Shown here piece after piece: positions 53,060-60,848 of a DNA stretch of 64,000 nucleotides. The notes beneath the pieces were generated by a model, which saw nothing but the letters and a program-made list of their open reading frames with translations, made no database searches and was not told the origin of the DNA. A program made the translations under genes and the position numbers. Within the stretch, counting starts at the first letter, position 1. Each line of letters opens with the position of its first letter. Source of the stretch: Roseimicrobium sp. ORNL1 (GTDB taxonomy: Bacteria; Verrucomicrobiota; Verrucomicrobiia; Verrucomicrobiales; Verrucomicrobiaceae). The stretch spans positions 3,658,001 through 3,722,000 of the forward strand of contig NZ_CP049143.1 of NCBI RefSeq assembly GCF_011044495.1, written 5' to 3'.

Positions 53060-53368
53060 TTAATGTTGTTTAAGTTCCTCTTGCTCCAGCACAAAATTTT
53101 CATGGGCTCGCGCCTCGTTTGAAGTGGCTTCCTCCGGTGGGGGTGCGTCCGGGTCTTCTGCATCCTCACGCCACCAACGATTACGGGCCTTGCAAAGCCG
53201 CATGGCCCACCACGCCTTTTCTAGGTACCTCAGTGCGTCCTGACGCGCCCCTATGTCCCTCGTGCGGTCCTCTGCGACAGCCCGCCACTTCTCCGCCTGC
53301 TTGCTCCAGTGAAACCAGCCAAGCCAGAGCGCGGCCTTACGTTCCGCTTGTACGTACTCTGGGCTCAT
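53060..53368 (-). CDS. Small phage protein, Trp-rich and helical
   Basis: 102 residues with N-terminal LWLGWFHWSKQAEKWRAVAE, very rich in Trp and Arg, and an acidic Pro/Glu tail (DAEDPDAPPPEEATSNE). It overlaps the secretin gene by 4 bp (ATGA 53365-53368) and is followed after 7 bp by the duplicated-domain gene, so translation is coupled. No membrane segment. Role unknown; possibly a scaffold or secretin partner. Confidence 0.55.
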   Translation of the reverse strand: MSPEYVQAERKAALWLGWFHWSKQAEKWRAVAEDRTRDIGARQDALRYLEKAWWAMRLCKARNRWWREDAEDPDAPPPEEATSNEARAHENFVLEQEELKQH

Positions 53369-54774
53369 TTGCCAAACAGGTTGCTTACGTCTTTGCCGGC
53401 CGCAGCTGCCGGCAGGGGAGACCGCCGCGATTCCTCGCTGGCGCCCACGCGAGGCGTGACGAACAGCAAAATTTCCTTGGTCTCCACGCCCTTTTTCCTG
53501 CTCCCAAAGACTGCACGAAGGCCTGGAACCCTAATCAGCCCCGGAATGCCAGTCGTTGTATTGGTGTCCCTTCGGGTGCGCAGACCACCAAGAAAAACGG
53601 TTTCTCCGTCCCCGCTGACAACAATGTTCTCCACCCCCTGCTCACTGATATTGGGCAGGCTGTCACCGCCGACCTCGCTAAAGCCTGTGATGTCATTCTT
53701 GCTCTGCTTGAAGTCGAGACGGATTTTACCTCCCGCAAGAAGGTGGGGTGTCACAGTCACATCAAGACGCACGGGCAAGTACTCCGTGGTGCGCACCGTG
53801 GCGGTTTCGGTAGTAGTTCGACCTGGGATCGGCACCCGCTCGCCAACGTAGATGTTTGCTTCCTTGTGATTGAGCGTCTGCAATTTTGGACGCTGTAGGA
53901 TGCGGAAGTTTTCCAGCTTGGCGAGCGCCTGAATGATGACCGTGTAATCCTCACTGACCTGACCGAAAAGCGTAAGGCCCTCGCCACCGAAAAGGGCAGG
54001 GGAGCCGTTGCGAACCTGCGCCAAGTCAATCAAACTAGCCCCGCGGATGGTACCAGCGAGCCGCAAGGATTCTGTTGCCTGAGTGAAAACCTGCGACCAG
54101 TCCACTCCGATACTCTGCGAATCGTTGAACGTGTACTCCGCAATGCAGACATCGAGCTTCACCATGGCGGGAGGCTGGTCCATCTCCTTTGCCATGCGGA
54201 GCAGCTTTGTCCGGCCCTCCTTTGTGCCGTAGCACGTGATTGCATTGCTGGCATAATCCGGCACCACACGAAGCCCAAACGCGCCTAGAATGCCGCCTGC
54301 TTGCATGCTACCTGCACTTCCCACACCCTGAGCAGGGACAGGCATTTCAGGGGAGAACGCAGTTTGGCCGGGACTGACAATTTCTGACTCCAAACGGGCC
54401 TGCATGGAACTACCCTGAGAGCTGATGACCTGACTCTGGTTTGCAGCCCCAATAGCGGAAAGGAACTCCACGACGGGCAGAGCACTGAACACGAATCGTT
54501 CAGCATCGAGGGCCTCGACCCTGCGACGAAATGTAACGCGCCCTCGATCCTCGATGACCTCGACGCCCTCCAGCTCCAAAGCATCCCGAATCCACGTCGC
54601 CGCATCCGATGCGCTCATGGGCTTCATGGCCCTCACGGTCACACGCCTTTCCGCCAGCTCTGGATACACCATCACGCGGTGCCCGGTGCATTCCTCGTAT
54701 GCATCCGCGACCTCCTGCACTGGTGAAGCTTCAAACTGCAAGCTGACCACCCCAACTAGGACAGCAAAAATCAT
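53365..54774 (-). CDS. Phage-encoded secretin (pIV-like)
   Basis: 469 residues with a short N-terminal signal (MIFAVLVGVVSLQFEA). An N0-type domain (about 17-85: VQEVADAYEECTGHRVMVYP) is followed by an N3-like region and the secretin C-domain (about 255-435: PKLQTLNHKEANIYVGERVP, the beta-lip region, and IPGLIRVPGLRAVFGSRKKG typical of the GspD/PilQ/pIV family). The tail lies at 436-469. The pIV homologue forms the outer-membrane channel through which filamentous phage leave without lysis. Most inoviruses borrow a host secretin; this one carries its own, like Ff phages. It lies directly after Zot on the minus strand and overlaps the next gene by 4 bp. Confidence 0.9.
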   Translation of the reverse strand: MIFAVLVGVVSLQFEASPVQEVADAYEECTGHRVMVYPELAERRVTVRAMKPMSASDAATWIRDALELEGVEVIEDRGRVTFRRRVEALDAERFVFSALPVVEFLSAIGAANQSQVISSQGSSMQARLESEIVSPGQTAFSPEMPVPAQGVGSAGSMQAGGILGAFGLRVVPDYASNAITCYGTKEGRTKLLRMAKEMDQPPAMVKLDVCIAEYTFNDSQSIGVDWSQVFTQATESLRLAGTIRGASLIDLAQVRNGSPALFGGEGLTLFGQVSEDYTVIIQALAKLENFRILQRPKLQTLNHKEANIYVGERVPIPGRTTTETATVRTTEYLPVRLDVTVTPHLLAGGKIRLDFKQSKNDITGFSEVGGDSLPNISEQGVENIVVSGDGETVFLGGLRTRRDTNTTTGIPGLIRVPGLRAVFGSRKKGVETKEILLFVTPRVGASEESRRSPLPAAAAGKDVSNLFGK

Positions 54775-54777
54775 ACG

Positions 54778-54906
54778 TCAGTCGTCACCCCCTCCCGAGG
54801 CGATATTAAAAATGTTTACGATCATCTGGAATCCGAGGCCGAGGCCTGCGCCGGTGCCGAACCCCAGGCAGACCAGCCCCGCCGTGTAGACGAAATAGCT
54901 CTCCAT
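54778..54906 (-). CDS. 42-residue membrane peptide overlapping zot
   Basis: MESYFVYTAGLVCLGFGTGA continues to a single Gly-rich membrane helix and an acidic end (ASGGGDD). It starts within the end of the Zot gene (85 bp overlap in another frame), and AAAGGAACAAGAAG before ATG at 54906 is a good ribosome site. Its stop is 3 bp before the secretin start. A short peptide with one helix and Gly-rich face fits a minor coat or secretin-assembly peptide; no assignment can be made. Confidence 0.55.
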   Translation of the reverse strand: MESYFVYTAGLVCLGFGTGAGLGLGFQMIVNIFNIASGGGDD

Positions 54907-55985
54907 TCTTCTTGTTCCTTTCGCGTTGGTTTTCTCGCTACCAGCTTGCGACCGCTGGCACAAAGCACGTAGTAACGCTGATGGGCAGTCACGATGCTCT
55001 CGACCAGGTCGCCCTCATAGGGCTTGCCGAGCTGAAGCAAGCCGCCGCCGCGCACGAAGATTCTCAACGGTTCATCCATCTGCGCCGCCACAAGCAAGTC
55101 ATCTGACGAATCCACGGCCCACTCGAGTACGCGACCGGCGACAGCTACCTTGAACACCCGGGGCGCGATGATTTCCGGAGCAGGGGAGGCGGCATCCTTC
55201 GACGCAGCGACCGAAGGAATCAATTCACTGGGTTGCACTACTTCTGTTTGTTCGTCACGGCCCCAAAACAAGCCGTAGAACCTCCACGCACCAAAGAGGA
55301 CCGACGCCAGCAAAAACAGCATCAGAATCGCGGAGGTGCGCGCGTCGTTGTTCTTCTTCTTCTTGCGCGTAGGCCCGCCGTCCTGAATCCCCAAGTTCCT
55401 GCCGTGCAGGTCGTGCGTGTTGTAGAGTTCAGCGATCTCTTTGCGGAAGCGGTGGTAAGTGGTCCCGATGCGATTTTTACCGTCGCCGCCCGCGTACCGT
55501 GTGCGCATGAAATCCCCGACAAAATGTTTCATCCACGGACCGATGAAAGGAATCATCTTCACCTGCGTGCAGTGGTAACGAATTTCCGTCATCCTGCGAA
55601 GCTGCGCGTCAATATTCTGCGCCGACTGGCTTGCAAAATACACATCGAGGCCTGCACGCCGAGACCACACCAGCAGCTCGAAGATATCCTTGTTTGAATC
55701 GCGTTTGCGTTGCTGGTCGTGTACGTGGAACGTGAGCGAGGCCTCATCGACCACAAGAAGATTCTCCGCACCTTCCGCACCTTTGCGCAACAGTGGCCGC
55801 CACTCGTCAGGATTCTCGGGGAGCCTCACGTACTGCTCAGTCCAACCCTTTTGGGCAAGCTCGTCATCGTTCAAGTGAATGTTGGTGTGCACCACGGCCC
55901 CCTCACCAAGGGCCTGATGTATGGTCTCCACGCAAAACATCGTTTTGCCTCCACCCATCACACCAGTTACAAGGTAAAGGCCCAT
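54822..55985 (-). CDS. zot: Zot-domain assembly ATPase (pI)
   Basis: 387 residues. Walker A GVMGGGKTMF (Lys14) and Walker B NLLVVDEAS (Asp80) lie in the cytosolic Zot domain (about 1-200); a basic patch (GPTRKKKKNNDARTS) precedes the single membrane helix (about 217-238), and the rest is periplasmic. This is the layout of the filamentous phage pI/Zot morphogenesis protein, which powers coat addition at the inner membrane and contacts the secretin pIV. The stop of the upstream pVI-like gene is 2 bp before the start. The symbol is a family label, no toxin activity is implied. Confidence 0.93.
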   Translation of the reverse strand: MGLYLVTGVMGGGKTMFCVETIHQALGEGAVVHTNIHLNDDELAQKGWTEQYVRLPENPDEWRPLLRKGAEGAENLLVVDEASLTFHVHDQQRKRDSNKDIFELLVWSRRAGLDVYFASQSAQNIDAQLRRMTEIRYHCTQVKMIPFIGPWMKHFVGDFMRTRYAGGDGKNRIGTTYHRFRKEIAELYNTHDLHGRNLGIQDGGPTRKKKKNNDARTSAILMLFLLASVLFGAWRFYGLFWGRDEQTEVVQPSELIPSVAASKDAASPAPEIIAPRVFKVAVAGRVLEWAVDSSDDLLVAAQMDEPLRIFVRGGGLLQLGKPYEGDLVESIVTAHQRYYVLCASGRKLVARKPTRKEQEEWRAISSTRRGWSAWGSAPAQASASDSR

Positions 55986-55987
55986 GG

Positions 55988-56377
55988 CTAAAACGGGATG
56001 ACCTCAAGCACAAACTCGATTGCCGCCTTGGTAAGGCGAATTACTACAGCCAGAACGGCCACCGCTGCGACGAGTGCGACCAAGGCGAACCCCTCAGACA
56101 GCGGGAACATGTAGTTGATGCGACTCAGCCAGGGACCCATGGAGGCCGAGGCGGTGCTAAGGTAAACCGTCATCGACCCCAAGCCAGACTGCACCGTGGT
56201 CCACAAATCATCGTTCAGCAGTACCGTTGCCACAGGAGTGGCAAAGAAGGTTACCACCGCAGCGAAAGGCGCAACCTTGCGCATGAACCAGCGGGCGATT
56301 TCGGAAAGCACCTGAAGGATGCCCACGCCGCCCCTGAGCCATTCGTACAAGTCAGCTATGCCAAGAATCTTTAACAT
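55988..56377 (-). CDS. pVI-like minor coat membrane protein
   Basis: 129 residues with two to three membrane helices, one near 37-55 (APFAAVVTFFATPVATVLLN) and one near 93-115 (EGFALVALVAAVAVLAVVIR). Position (between pIII-like and Zot genes) and size match gene VI of Ff (112 residues) and DUF2523-type inovirus proteins. pVI sits at the terminal end of the virion with pIII. The start is preceded by TATCACACC, a motif also found before the ssDNA-binding gene. Confidence 0.78.
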   Translation of the reverse strand: MLKILGIADLYEWLRGGVGILQVLSEIARWFMRKVAPFAAVVTFFATPVATVLLNDDLWTTVQSGLGSMTVYLSTASASMGPWLSRINYMFPLSEGFALVALVAAVAVLAVVIRLTKAAIEFVLEVIPF

Positions 56378-56396
56378 GGTGTGATACAGTATAGGA

Positions 56397-57896
56397 TTAC
56401 ACGAACGCGAATTTCAGCAGGCGGATACAGGTGAAAAACGCGTAAACAACCATCACGAGCAGCACGCCCCCACGGACGAGCTGAAACACTTCCGCGTACT
56501 CTGTGAGCTGAAAATGCACATTGCCGAAGTACGCGGTCTGCATCGTGAAATCTGGACTCTGGCTGCCACTGGCGGATGGGAAGGCATCGACCACGGACCC
56601 GAGCTGAGCAGCCACTGTAGCAATGCGGGTCTGCATTACTTCCAAGCTGGTATCGATGCCTTCGAGCAGGGACATGTCACCTTCTGCGGTGGCAATGCCT
56701 GAAGCGACAGCTTGTCCCGGCCCGGCTTGCGTTGGGTTGCCTATGGCTGTGCCCTTCAAGCCATCGAGTGTATCGTTCACGGCATCGACGGACTCTTTCA
56801 CGCCATCTAGCCCATCTTCGACCCCCTCCATGTTGCCGCCGGTACCAGTACCCGAGCCCAACTTTCCCAAGATTTGCTGTGCGTCACTGTGTGCCACTGA
56901 TGCATTGGCGTTTGCGATCGCACCGAGCCGTTGCAGCTCGTTGAGGATATTTTGGTTCAATGCGTTCGCCTGGGAGCCGGTCAGACCGTCACCACCGGAA
57001 ACTTGCGACTGATTCGCTGCGGGCTGGTTCGCTATGGTGCCACCGCTTGAGTTGCTCTGACTCGCGGAACTCGGCGGGTTGTTGATGGGAATCATCACTG
57101 GCTTAGAACTCCAGCTCCCCACGTGAGACTCAGACTTTATGTTGCCGAGCTCCGGGTCCACATTCCAGTCGGTGCCAATAACGTCAATCTTGAACGGACC
57201 GCCTGAGCTGCCTCCTCCGCCGCCTCCTCCTGAGCCCGAGGGTGGACGGCTAAACGAAAACTGGCGACTTTCCCCGGGGGCGAGTGTGACCTTCTGAAAC
57301 GGCAGGTCGTCAATCGGGTTGCCGTTCATGTCGGTGGGTTGGATGTAAAAATCCTTGGGCTCTGTGCCCGGGTTCGTCAGTGTAAAGCCAACCTTGTGCT
57401 CTCCTTCTTTCTGCGTTGGTGGAGGCTCCTGGACGATGCCAGCTTCGTTAACTGGCTTATCAGTGCCAAGCTTCTTTCGAGGCCCCGTCTCCCTGTAGTC
57501 CAGTATTGGTGTCGTGACGCCCGGCCACCCCACCACGACAGAATCGCCAACCCCATTTGGCACTGAAAACCAAGACTGAAGAGGAACGAAGTTTGAACCG
57601 TTGGTCAAATTGTATCCCACGAATAGCTCATAAGGGCCGGTATAGGCGGGGGTGGTGATGGTCTTCATCTGCCCATTGCTTCCCGGTGCGCTGCCGATGT
57701 TCGTGGGCGCACTGAGAACGTTGGTTCCGACCATGCGTGTTCGTACCACATAGTTATATCCGGTCGGCGCACCACCGAGCGTGTACGACGGAACCGGATT
57801 GACCTTGTAAAAGCTGACCTGCCCCTGCACGCTCACCGCGCAAGACCAAAGCGCGACCACAAGAGCCCAAGAACGAACGATAGACACAGCACCCAT
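56397..57896 (-). CDS. pIII-like adsorption protein
   Basis: 499 residues from ATG at 57896 with a Sec signal (MGAVSIVRSWALVVALWSCA). Two beta-rich domains (about 27-135 and 160-220) precede a Gly/Ser linker (221-233), a further beta region (about 236-300), an Asn/Gln-rich linker and a helical region (about 330-470) with one membrane helix near the end (LVRGGVLLVMVVYAFFTCIR). This is the pIII layout: N-terminal domains, Gly-rich linker, C-terminal anchor. It should bind the host receptor (pilus or Tol-like protein) and cap the virion. Position after the major coat and before pVI matches Ff. Receptor unknown. The preceding small gene overlaps its start by 64 bp. Confidence 0.85.
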   Translation of the reverse strand: MGAVSIVRSWALVVALWSCAVSVQGQVSFYKVNPVPSYTLGGAPTGYNYVVRTRMVGTNVLSAPTNIGSAPGSNGQMKTITTPAYTGPYELFVGYNLTNGSNFVPLQSWFSVPNGVGDSVVVGWPGVTTPILDYRETGPRKKLGTDKPVNEAGIVQEPPPTQKEGEHKVGFTLTNPGTEPKDFYIQPTDMNGNPIDDLPFQKVTLAPGESRQFSFSRPPSGSGGGGGGGSSGGPFKIDVIGTDWNVDPELGNIKSESHVGSWSSKPVMIPINNPPSSASQSNSSGGTIANQPAANQSQVSGGDGLTGSQANALNQNILNELQRLGAIANANASVAHSDAQQILGKLGSGTGTGGNMEGVEDGLDGVKESVDAVNDTLDGLKGTAIGNPTQAGPGQAVASGIATAEGDMSLLEGIDTSLEVMQTRIATVAAQLGSVVDAFPSASGSQSPDFTMQTAYFGNVHFQLTEYAEVFQLVRGGVLLVMVVYAFFTCIRLLKFAFV

Positions 57897-58087
57897 GGGA
57901 TTGCCTCCGTCTGCATGCGCGTGAAGGGGAGGGCCTTCACCCCTGCGCCTGCTGATACAATGATATAGCCCTCTGACCAAGAAGCAGCGCCCACGCTGCA
58001 CGAATCCCCAAACACAAGGCACGGGCCGGTCACAGCCACGCCTTCCACCGTGGCAGCCGATACATCCGTTATGTTGACTTCGACCAT
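57833..58087 (-). CDS. Small phage membrane protein upstream of pIII
   Basis: 84 residues from ATG at 58087, just after the terminator behind the coat gene; a Met 32 codons upstream would overlap the coat gene. A Cys-containing domain (about 1-55, VEGVAVTGPCLVFGDSCSVG) precedes a C-terminal membrane helix (IPWVLCLSFVLGLLWSRFGL). It overlaps the pIII-like gene by 64 bp in another frame. Might be a minor tip protein or a pIII chaperone; no family recognised. Confidence 0.5.
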   Translation of the reverse strand: MVEVNITDVSAATVEGVAVTGPCLVFGDSCSVGAASWSEGYIIVSAGAGVKALPFTRMQTEAIPWVLCLSFVLGLLWSRFGLAR

Positions 58088-58115
58088 AAAAGAAGCTGGC
58101 CCCCCATCGGCCAGC
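58088..58115 (-). terminator. Intrinsic terminator after the major coat gene
   Basis: On the minus strand GCTGGCC and GGCCAGC pair across a 7-base loop and are followed by TTCTTTT. It lies about 22 bp after the stop of the pVIII-like gene. In Ff phages a terminator at this place lets the coat gene be expressed far above pIII. The palindrome GCGGACGCGTCCGC (58121-58134) directly precedes it. Confidence 0.75.
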
Positions 58116-58136
58116 AGTGCGCGGACGCGTCCGCTA

Positions 58137-58373
58137 TTACACGCCGCGCTGGAGACGACGCACCACGAAGGAGCCGACGGCAATCACGCCAGCGATGGGC
58201 ACGAGGCCCGCGAAAAGCGTGGTCGCGTCCGAGCTCATGGAGCTCATGGCGCTGTTGATGGCGGTATCATAGGCACCGGCTGAGGCCGAGGCGACACCCA
58301 CGGCGAGGGTGCCAGCGACCACGAGGGCGCGACGAGCGGGAGCTGCGACGTACTGGGCGAGTTTCTTCTTCAT
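58137..58373 (-). CDS. pVIII-like major coat protein precursor
   Basis: 78 residues from ATG at 58373. A long signal (MKKKLAQYVAAPARRALVVA and on) ends in VASASA; cleavage after residue 32 gives a 46-residue mature protein: an amphipathic start (GAYDTAINSAMSSMSSD), one membrane helix (TTLFAGLVPIAGVIAVGSFV) and a basic end (RRLQRGV). This is the length and layout of Ff pVIII (50 residues mature). The basic end would line the DNA. Upstream is an A-rich leader (AAATAAAAACAAG) with no Shine-Dalgarno. The downstream terminator fits high expression. Coat proteins diverge quickly, so identity is by layout. Confidence 0.87.
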   Translation of the reverse strand: MKKKLAQYVAAPARRALVVAGTLAVGVASASAGAYDTAINSAMSSMSSDATTLFAGLVPIAGVIAVGSFVVRRLQRGV

Positions 58374-58435
58374 CTTGTTTTTATTTGCGTTGTTGTTGTT
58401 GTTTTTCACGTCCCGGCAATCGCGCCGGAAATTAT

Positions 58436-58657
58436 TCAGTGGCCACCGTGCCACGAGCGAAGGTGCACACCCTCAAAGTCTGCAAGCAGCAGGAGGCCCA
58501 CAGAGCCCACGGCGTAGACCACCATGAGCCAGAGCGCGCCCTTGAGTGCAGAAGCGAGCATGAGGCGCGAATTTGGTGCTTTGCCAACCTGCCGGAGCGT
58601 GTCTGCACCGACGAGGAACACCAGTATCACCCAGGCGAATTGATAGGGGAGTATCAT
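58436..58657 (-). CDS. Small two-helix phage membrane protein
   Basis: 73 residues from ATG at 58657; a GGA stands 11 bases upstream. Two hydrophobic stretches (MILPYQFAWVILVFLVGADT and ALWLMVVYAVGSVGLLLLAD) flank a basic loop. Directly after the gene at 58659 and before the coat gene, in the place of genes VII/IX of Ff, which encode single-helix tip proteins. It could correspond to those or to an extra inner membrane protein. Confidence 0.55.
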   Translation of the reverse strand: MILPYQFAWVILVFLVGADTLRQVGKAPNSRLMLASALKGALWLMVVYAVGSVGLLLLADFEGVHLRSWHGGH

Positions 58658-58658
58658 G

Positions 58659-58877
58659 CTAAAAATCCAAAGGGACCTCAATATAAGTTTTGCCTTCAGG
58701 GTTGCGAAGCATGCCTAAGGCAACCGACGCGTTCCACGACTCCGACTCGAGGAATACCCGCTGCCACGGCGTAAGTGACGAATCTTGCAGACCAAGCTCA
58801 AGGCACTGTTTACGCCCCTCAAGCATTGCAATAGAAAGCGGAAAACCTCCATGCTGTGCCTTTCTATCGCTCATCAA
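58659..58877 (-). CDS. Small hypothetical phage protein
   Basis: 72 residues, soluble, with a helix-rich middle (RKQCLELGLQDSSLTPWQRV) and an extended end (GKTYIEVPLDF). It overlaps the preceding gene by 4 bp (ATGA at 58874-58877) and is followed almost at once by the two-helix gene, so it belongs to the operon. No family recognised. Confidence 0.5.
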   Translation of the reverse strand: MMSDRKAQHGGFPLSIAMLEGRKQCLELGLQDSSLTPWQRVFLESESWNASVALGMLRNPEGKTYIEVPLDF

Positions 58878-59104
58878 GCCGCAACCTTTTGGCTAGCGTT
58901 AAGGAGGCGGGTGAGAGAGCTAATGCCTGTGCTGTACGCTATGGCTTTGCCCTCGTGATAGTCGCGGACCTCCTTGGGTTTGGCCTCGTCACGGACAGCA
59001 ATCAATGCCCTGTCGCGCAGGGTGGAGAGGTGCGCGATTTCGGCTTCAATCATTTTGGCGTCGTATTGTGCTTTCATGGCAAAATCTGGACATAGGTTCC
59101 CCAT
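58874..59104 (-). CDS. Small hypothetical phage protein (helical)
   Basis: 76 residues from ATG at 59104, which follows GGGGGACTTGA as a ribosome site; Met10 at 59077 is the alternative. Almost wholly helical with alternating charged residues (MIEAEIAHLSTLRDRALIAV). It follows the Rep gene after a long hairpin. No family recognised; position is that of a replication-accessory gene. Confidence 0.5.
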   Translation of the reverse strand: MGNLCPDFAMKAQYDAKMIEAEIAHLSTLRDRALIAVRDEAKPKEVRDYHEGKAIAYSTGISSLTRLLNASQKVAA

Positions 59105-59183
59105 TCAAGTCCCCCGCCTGCGGCGGGAACCTTTGGGGGCGCTACGCGACCCGCTAGGTTCCCTCGATCCGCAGGCGGGATCC
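59105..59183. other. Long imperfect hairpin after rep
   Basis: CCCGCCTGCGGCGGGAACCT (59113-59132) pairs with 59156-59179, which has the same 20 bases reversed plus a four-base insertion (TCGA/CGAT). The left arm is itself a small hairpin (CCCGCC-TGC-GGCGGG). It lies between the Rep stop and the next start. It may be a message-processing site or a replication origin element. Confidence 0.6.
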
Positions 59184-59885
59184 TCAGATGACAAAAGAGA
59201 CTCCTGCAGGGTGCATGTTGGGCGCGTACAGCCCTCCATGGTATGCGGGGGTCTCTTTCGTCTTTTGAGCTACCAGCTCGCGCCGGTGGACCAGTGTCTG
59301 TGCCGAGATATCGGGCTTCCCAGACCCCTCCGAAGGCTTTGGCTTACGGCGCACATCCGCCCACTTCTTGACGAATGCGTCTGCCAAAATCACCTCGCGG
59401 TCGGTACCGTCGCGTCCGTCGAATTTGCACATCTCGTGCGCGTTCGCATGGCGTCGGCTCCACTCGTCTAGACCCTTGAGCACGTACTGCACGCCGGAGA
59501 GTGACGCATCAAATACGCGGACGTCCGAGTGCCCGAAGCCCACGCGACTGGCCATGGCTCTCATGGCAAATCGTTGGACCGCGTTCACTCGCCCAGGGGG
59601 AAAACCGCTAACGAGTATATGGAAGTGGTAGCGCCCGTTCAGCTCCCCGCGCTCCTCTCTGGCCGCCCACAGGAGACCCTTCCAATGCACCTTGTCGATG
59701 GCATGGCCGGTCTTTTTATCCCGCTTGGTGGACAGAATGGAACGCAGGAAGGCAAACAGCATTTTGCGCCGGTCGTCTTCCTTGGGCACGGTCACGCGAT
59801 TCTTTTCCCCGTCCTCTGAACGATAGGTCAGAGTGACAAAGTACTGCCACGTTTCCAAGCTGAGGGTGTAGACGTCTGGCGACAT
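59184..59885 (-). CDS. Rolling-circle replication initiator (HUH endonuclease)
   Basis: 233 residues with the three Rep motifs in order: motif 1 YFVTLTYRS (about 15-23), the HUH motif RYHFHILVSG with His87 and His89, and motif 3 GVQYVLKGLD with the catalytic Tyr134 and Lys137. One Tyr is present, so it is a one-tyrosine Rep rather than the two-tyrosine type of Ff pII. It would nick the plus-strand origin to start rolling-circle replication. It lies directly after the ssDNA-binding gene (24 bp gap), as gene pairs do in inoviruses. Confidence 0.87.
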   Translation of the reverse strand: MSPDVYTLSLETWQYFVTLTYRSEDGEKNRVTVPKEDDRRKMLFAFLRSILSTKRDKKTGHAIDKVHWKGLLWAAREERGELNGRYHFHILVSGFPPGRVNAVQRFAMRAMASRVGFGHSDVRVFDASLSGVQYVLKGLDEWSRRHANAHEMCKFDGRDGTDREVILADAFVKKWADVRRKPKPSEGSGKPDISAQTLVHRRELVAQKTKETPAYHGGLYAPNMHPAGVSFVI

Positions 59886-59909
59886 CGTGCGAGAGCGCTG
59901 CGCGTTGAA

Positions 59910-60293
59910 CTAGGCAGCTTTCTGCTGCCGGGTGGGCTGACCCAAGGGGGCAGGGGAGGACGCTGGGGCCGTCTCAGGCTCCAGCAGGTCGGCGAAATCT
60001 TCCGCCGACTTGTGACCGGGAACAATCTCACCACGGATGGACATGAAACCGTTCATGGCCTTCAGTTCCACAATCGCGATCGTCACCGGGTCGTCAGTGT
60101 ATTCCCGCAGCTTCTTGTTTCCGAACTTGGCGCGGAATTTCTCCTCACCCATCGAAAATTGGAAGGGCGTGGTGCAACGGAAGACCTTCGTCTTGTCGCC
60201 CACAAGGATGCGGTAATTTCTGACGGGTTTGCCCGTCTGCTTGTCATTGAATTCGCTCAGTTCGACGCGTTGGATTTCACCGGTTAGTACCAT
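59910..60293 (-). CDS. ssDNA-binding protein (pV-like)
   Basis: 127 residues from ATG at 60293; the long open frame to 60521 is without protein character. A compact beta protein (MVLTGEIQRVELSEFNDKQT then RNYRILVGDKTKVFRCTTPF) followed by an acidic/Pro tail with the QQK end. Sequence resembles phage and plasmid single-strand binding proteins such as pV. It is transcribed just before Rep, where such a protein limits and protects the single strand. The ATG follows TATATCACACC. Identity rests on place and fold pattern. Confidence 0.68.
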   Translation of the reverse strand: MVLTGEIQRVELSEFNDKQTGKPVRNYRILVGDKTKVFRCTTPFQFSMGEEKFRAKFGNKKLREYTDDPVTIAIVELKAMNGFMSIRGEIVPGHKSAEDFADLLEPETAPASSPAPLGQPTRQQKAA

Positions 60294-60542
60294 GGTGTGA
60301 TATAGGTTGATGTTTACTGATGGTTGCTGAAATGGGCAGGCTGCTTGGTATTGACTCCAGACCCGCGCCTGCCAGACGGGGGAGTTTCCGGGATGCCCAG
60401 GGCGCTTTTGGCCCTGCATGGCTGATGATTGCCGGAAAGGGTGACGCCATGGCCTCGATGGGGGAGGCCACAGCGGGAGAACAGGGCAGGGTAGAGGGTT
60501 ACCCCGGCCCTGCGGCTCCAAATTTGGCGAGGGAGCGCCGCT
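60294..60542. other. Non-coding part of phage intergenic region
   Basis: 249 bp upstream of the ssDNA-binding gene. A plus-strand frame (60320-60670) crosses it but runs against the phage operon and has no ribosome site. No strong hairpin here; AAACATCAACCTATATC just before the gene may contain a -10 element (TATATC). Confidence 0.45.
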
Positions 60543-60752
60543 CTACCTGTGCGCATGGCGACGCTTCCCTCGGTTGCGAGGGGGGTCGCATAGGCACGCC
60601 GGTTTCACTCGCGGCACGCCAATTCGCAAAGCAGCCCACTTCAGCTCCGTGGCTGAATGGCCGTCAATGATGCAATATTCCGTGTCTGTGCGAAAGCACG
60701 GCAGCACGGATTGCACCTGCGGCATACGCCGCACTTTGCGTTTATCCCTCAT
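60543..60752 (-). CDS. Possible small basic phage protein
   Basis: 69 residues (MRDKRKVRRMPQVQSVLPCF and on), Arg-rich at both ends, with TDTEYCIIDGHSATELKWAA in the middle. Its DNA contains the small hairpins TGCGGC-ATAC-GCCGCA (60718-60733) and GTGC-GAAA-GCAC (60688-60699), so the stretch may instead be structural (origin-like). No ribosome site is evident. Listed as a weak candidate because its direction matches the phage operon. Confidence 0.3.
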   Translation of the reverse strand: MRDKRKVRRMPQVQSVLPCFRTDTEYCIIDGHSATELKWAALRIGVPRVKPACLCDPPRNRGKRRHAHR

Positions 60753-60809
60753 TGGTTGTTGTGGTCACTGACGGGTCTGAGAAACCCGGCTGCTGAGAAC
60801 AGCGCCCCA

Positions 60810-60839
60810 CGTTTAGCAACGAATCGCGATAAATGTCAA
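60810..60839 (-). promoter_or_regulatory. Candidate phage promoter
   Basis: On the minus strand TTGACA (60839-60834) is followed after 18 bases by TAAACG with a TGC extension before it. It would read toward the replication and coat genes from just after the gene at 60849. It is a visual match to sigma-70 only. Confidence 0.35.
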
Positions 60840-60848
60840 AACATTTTT

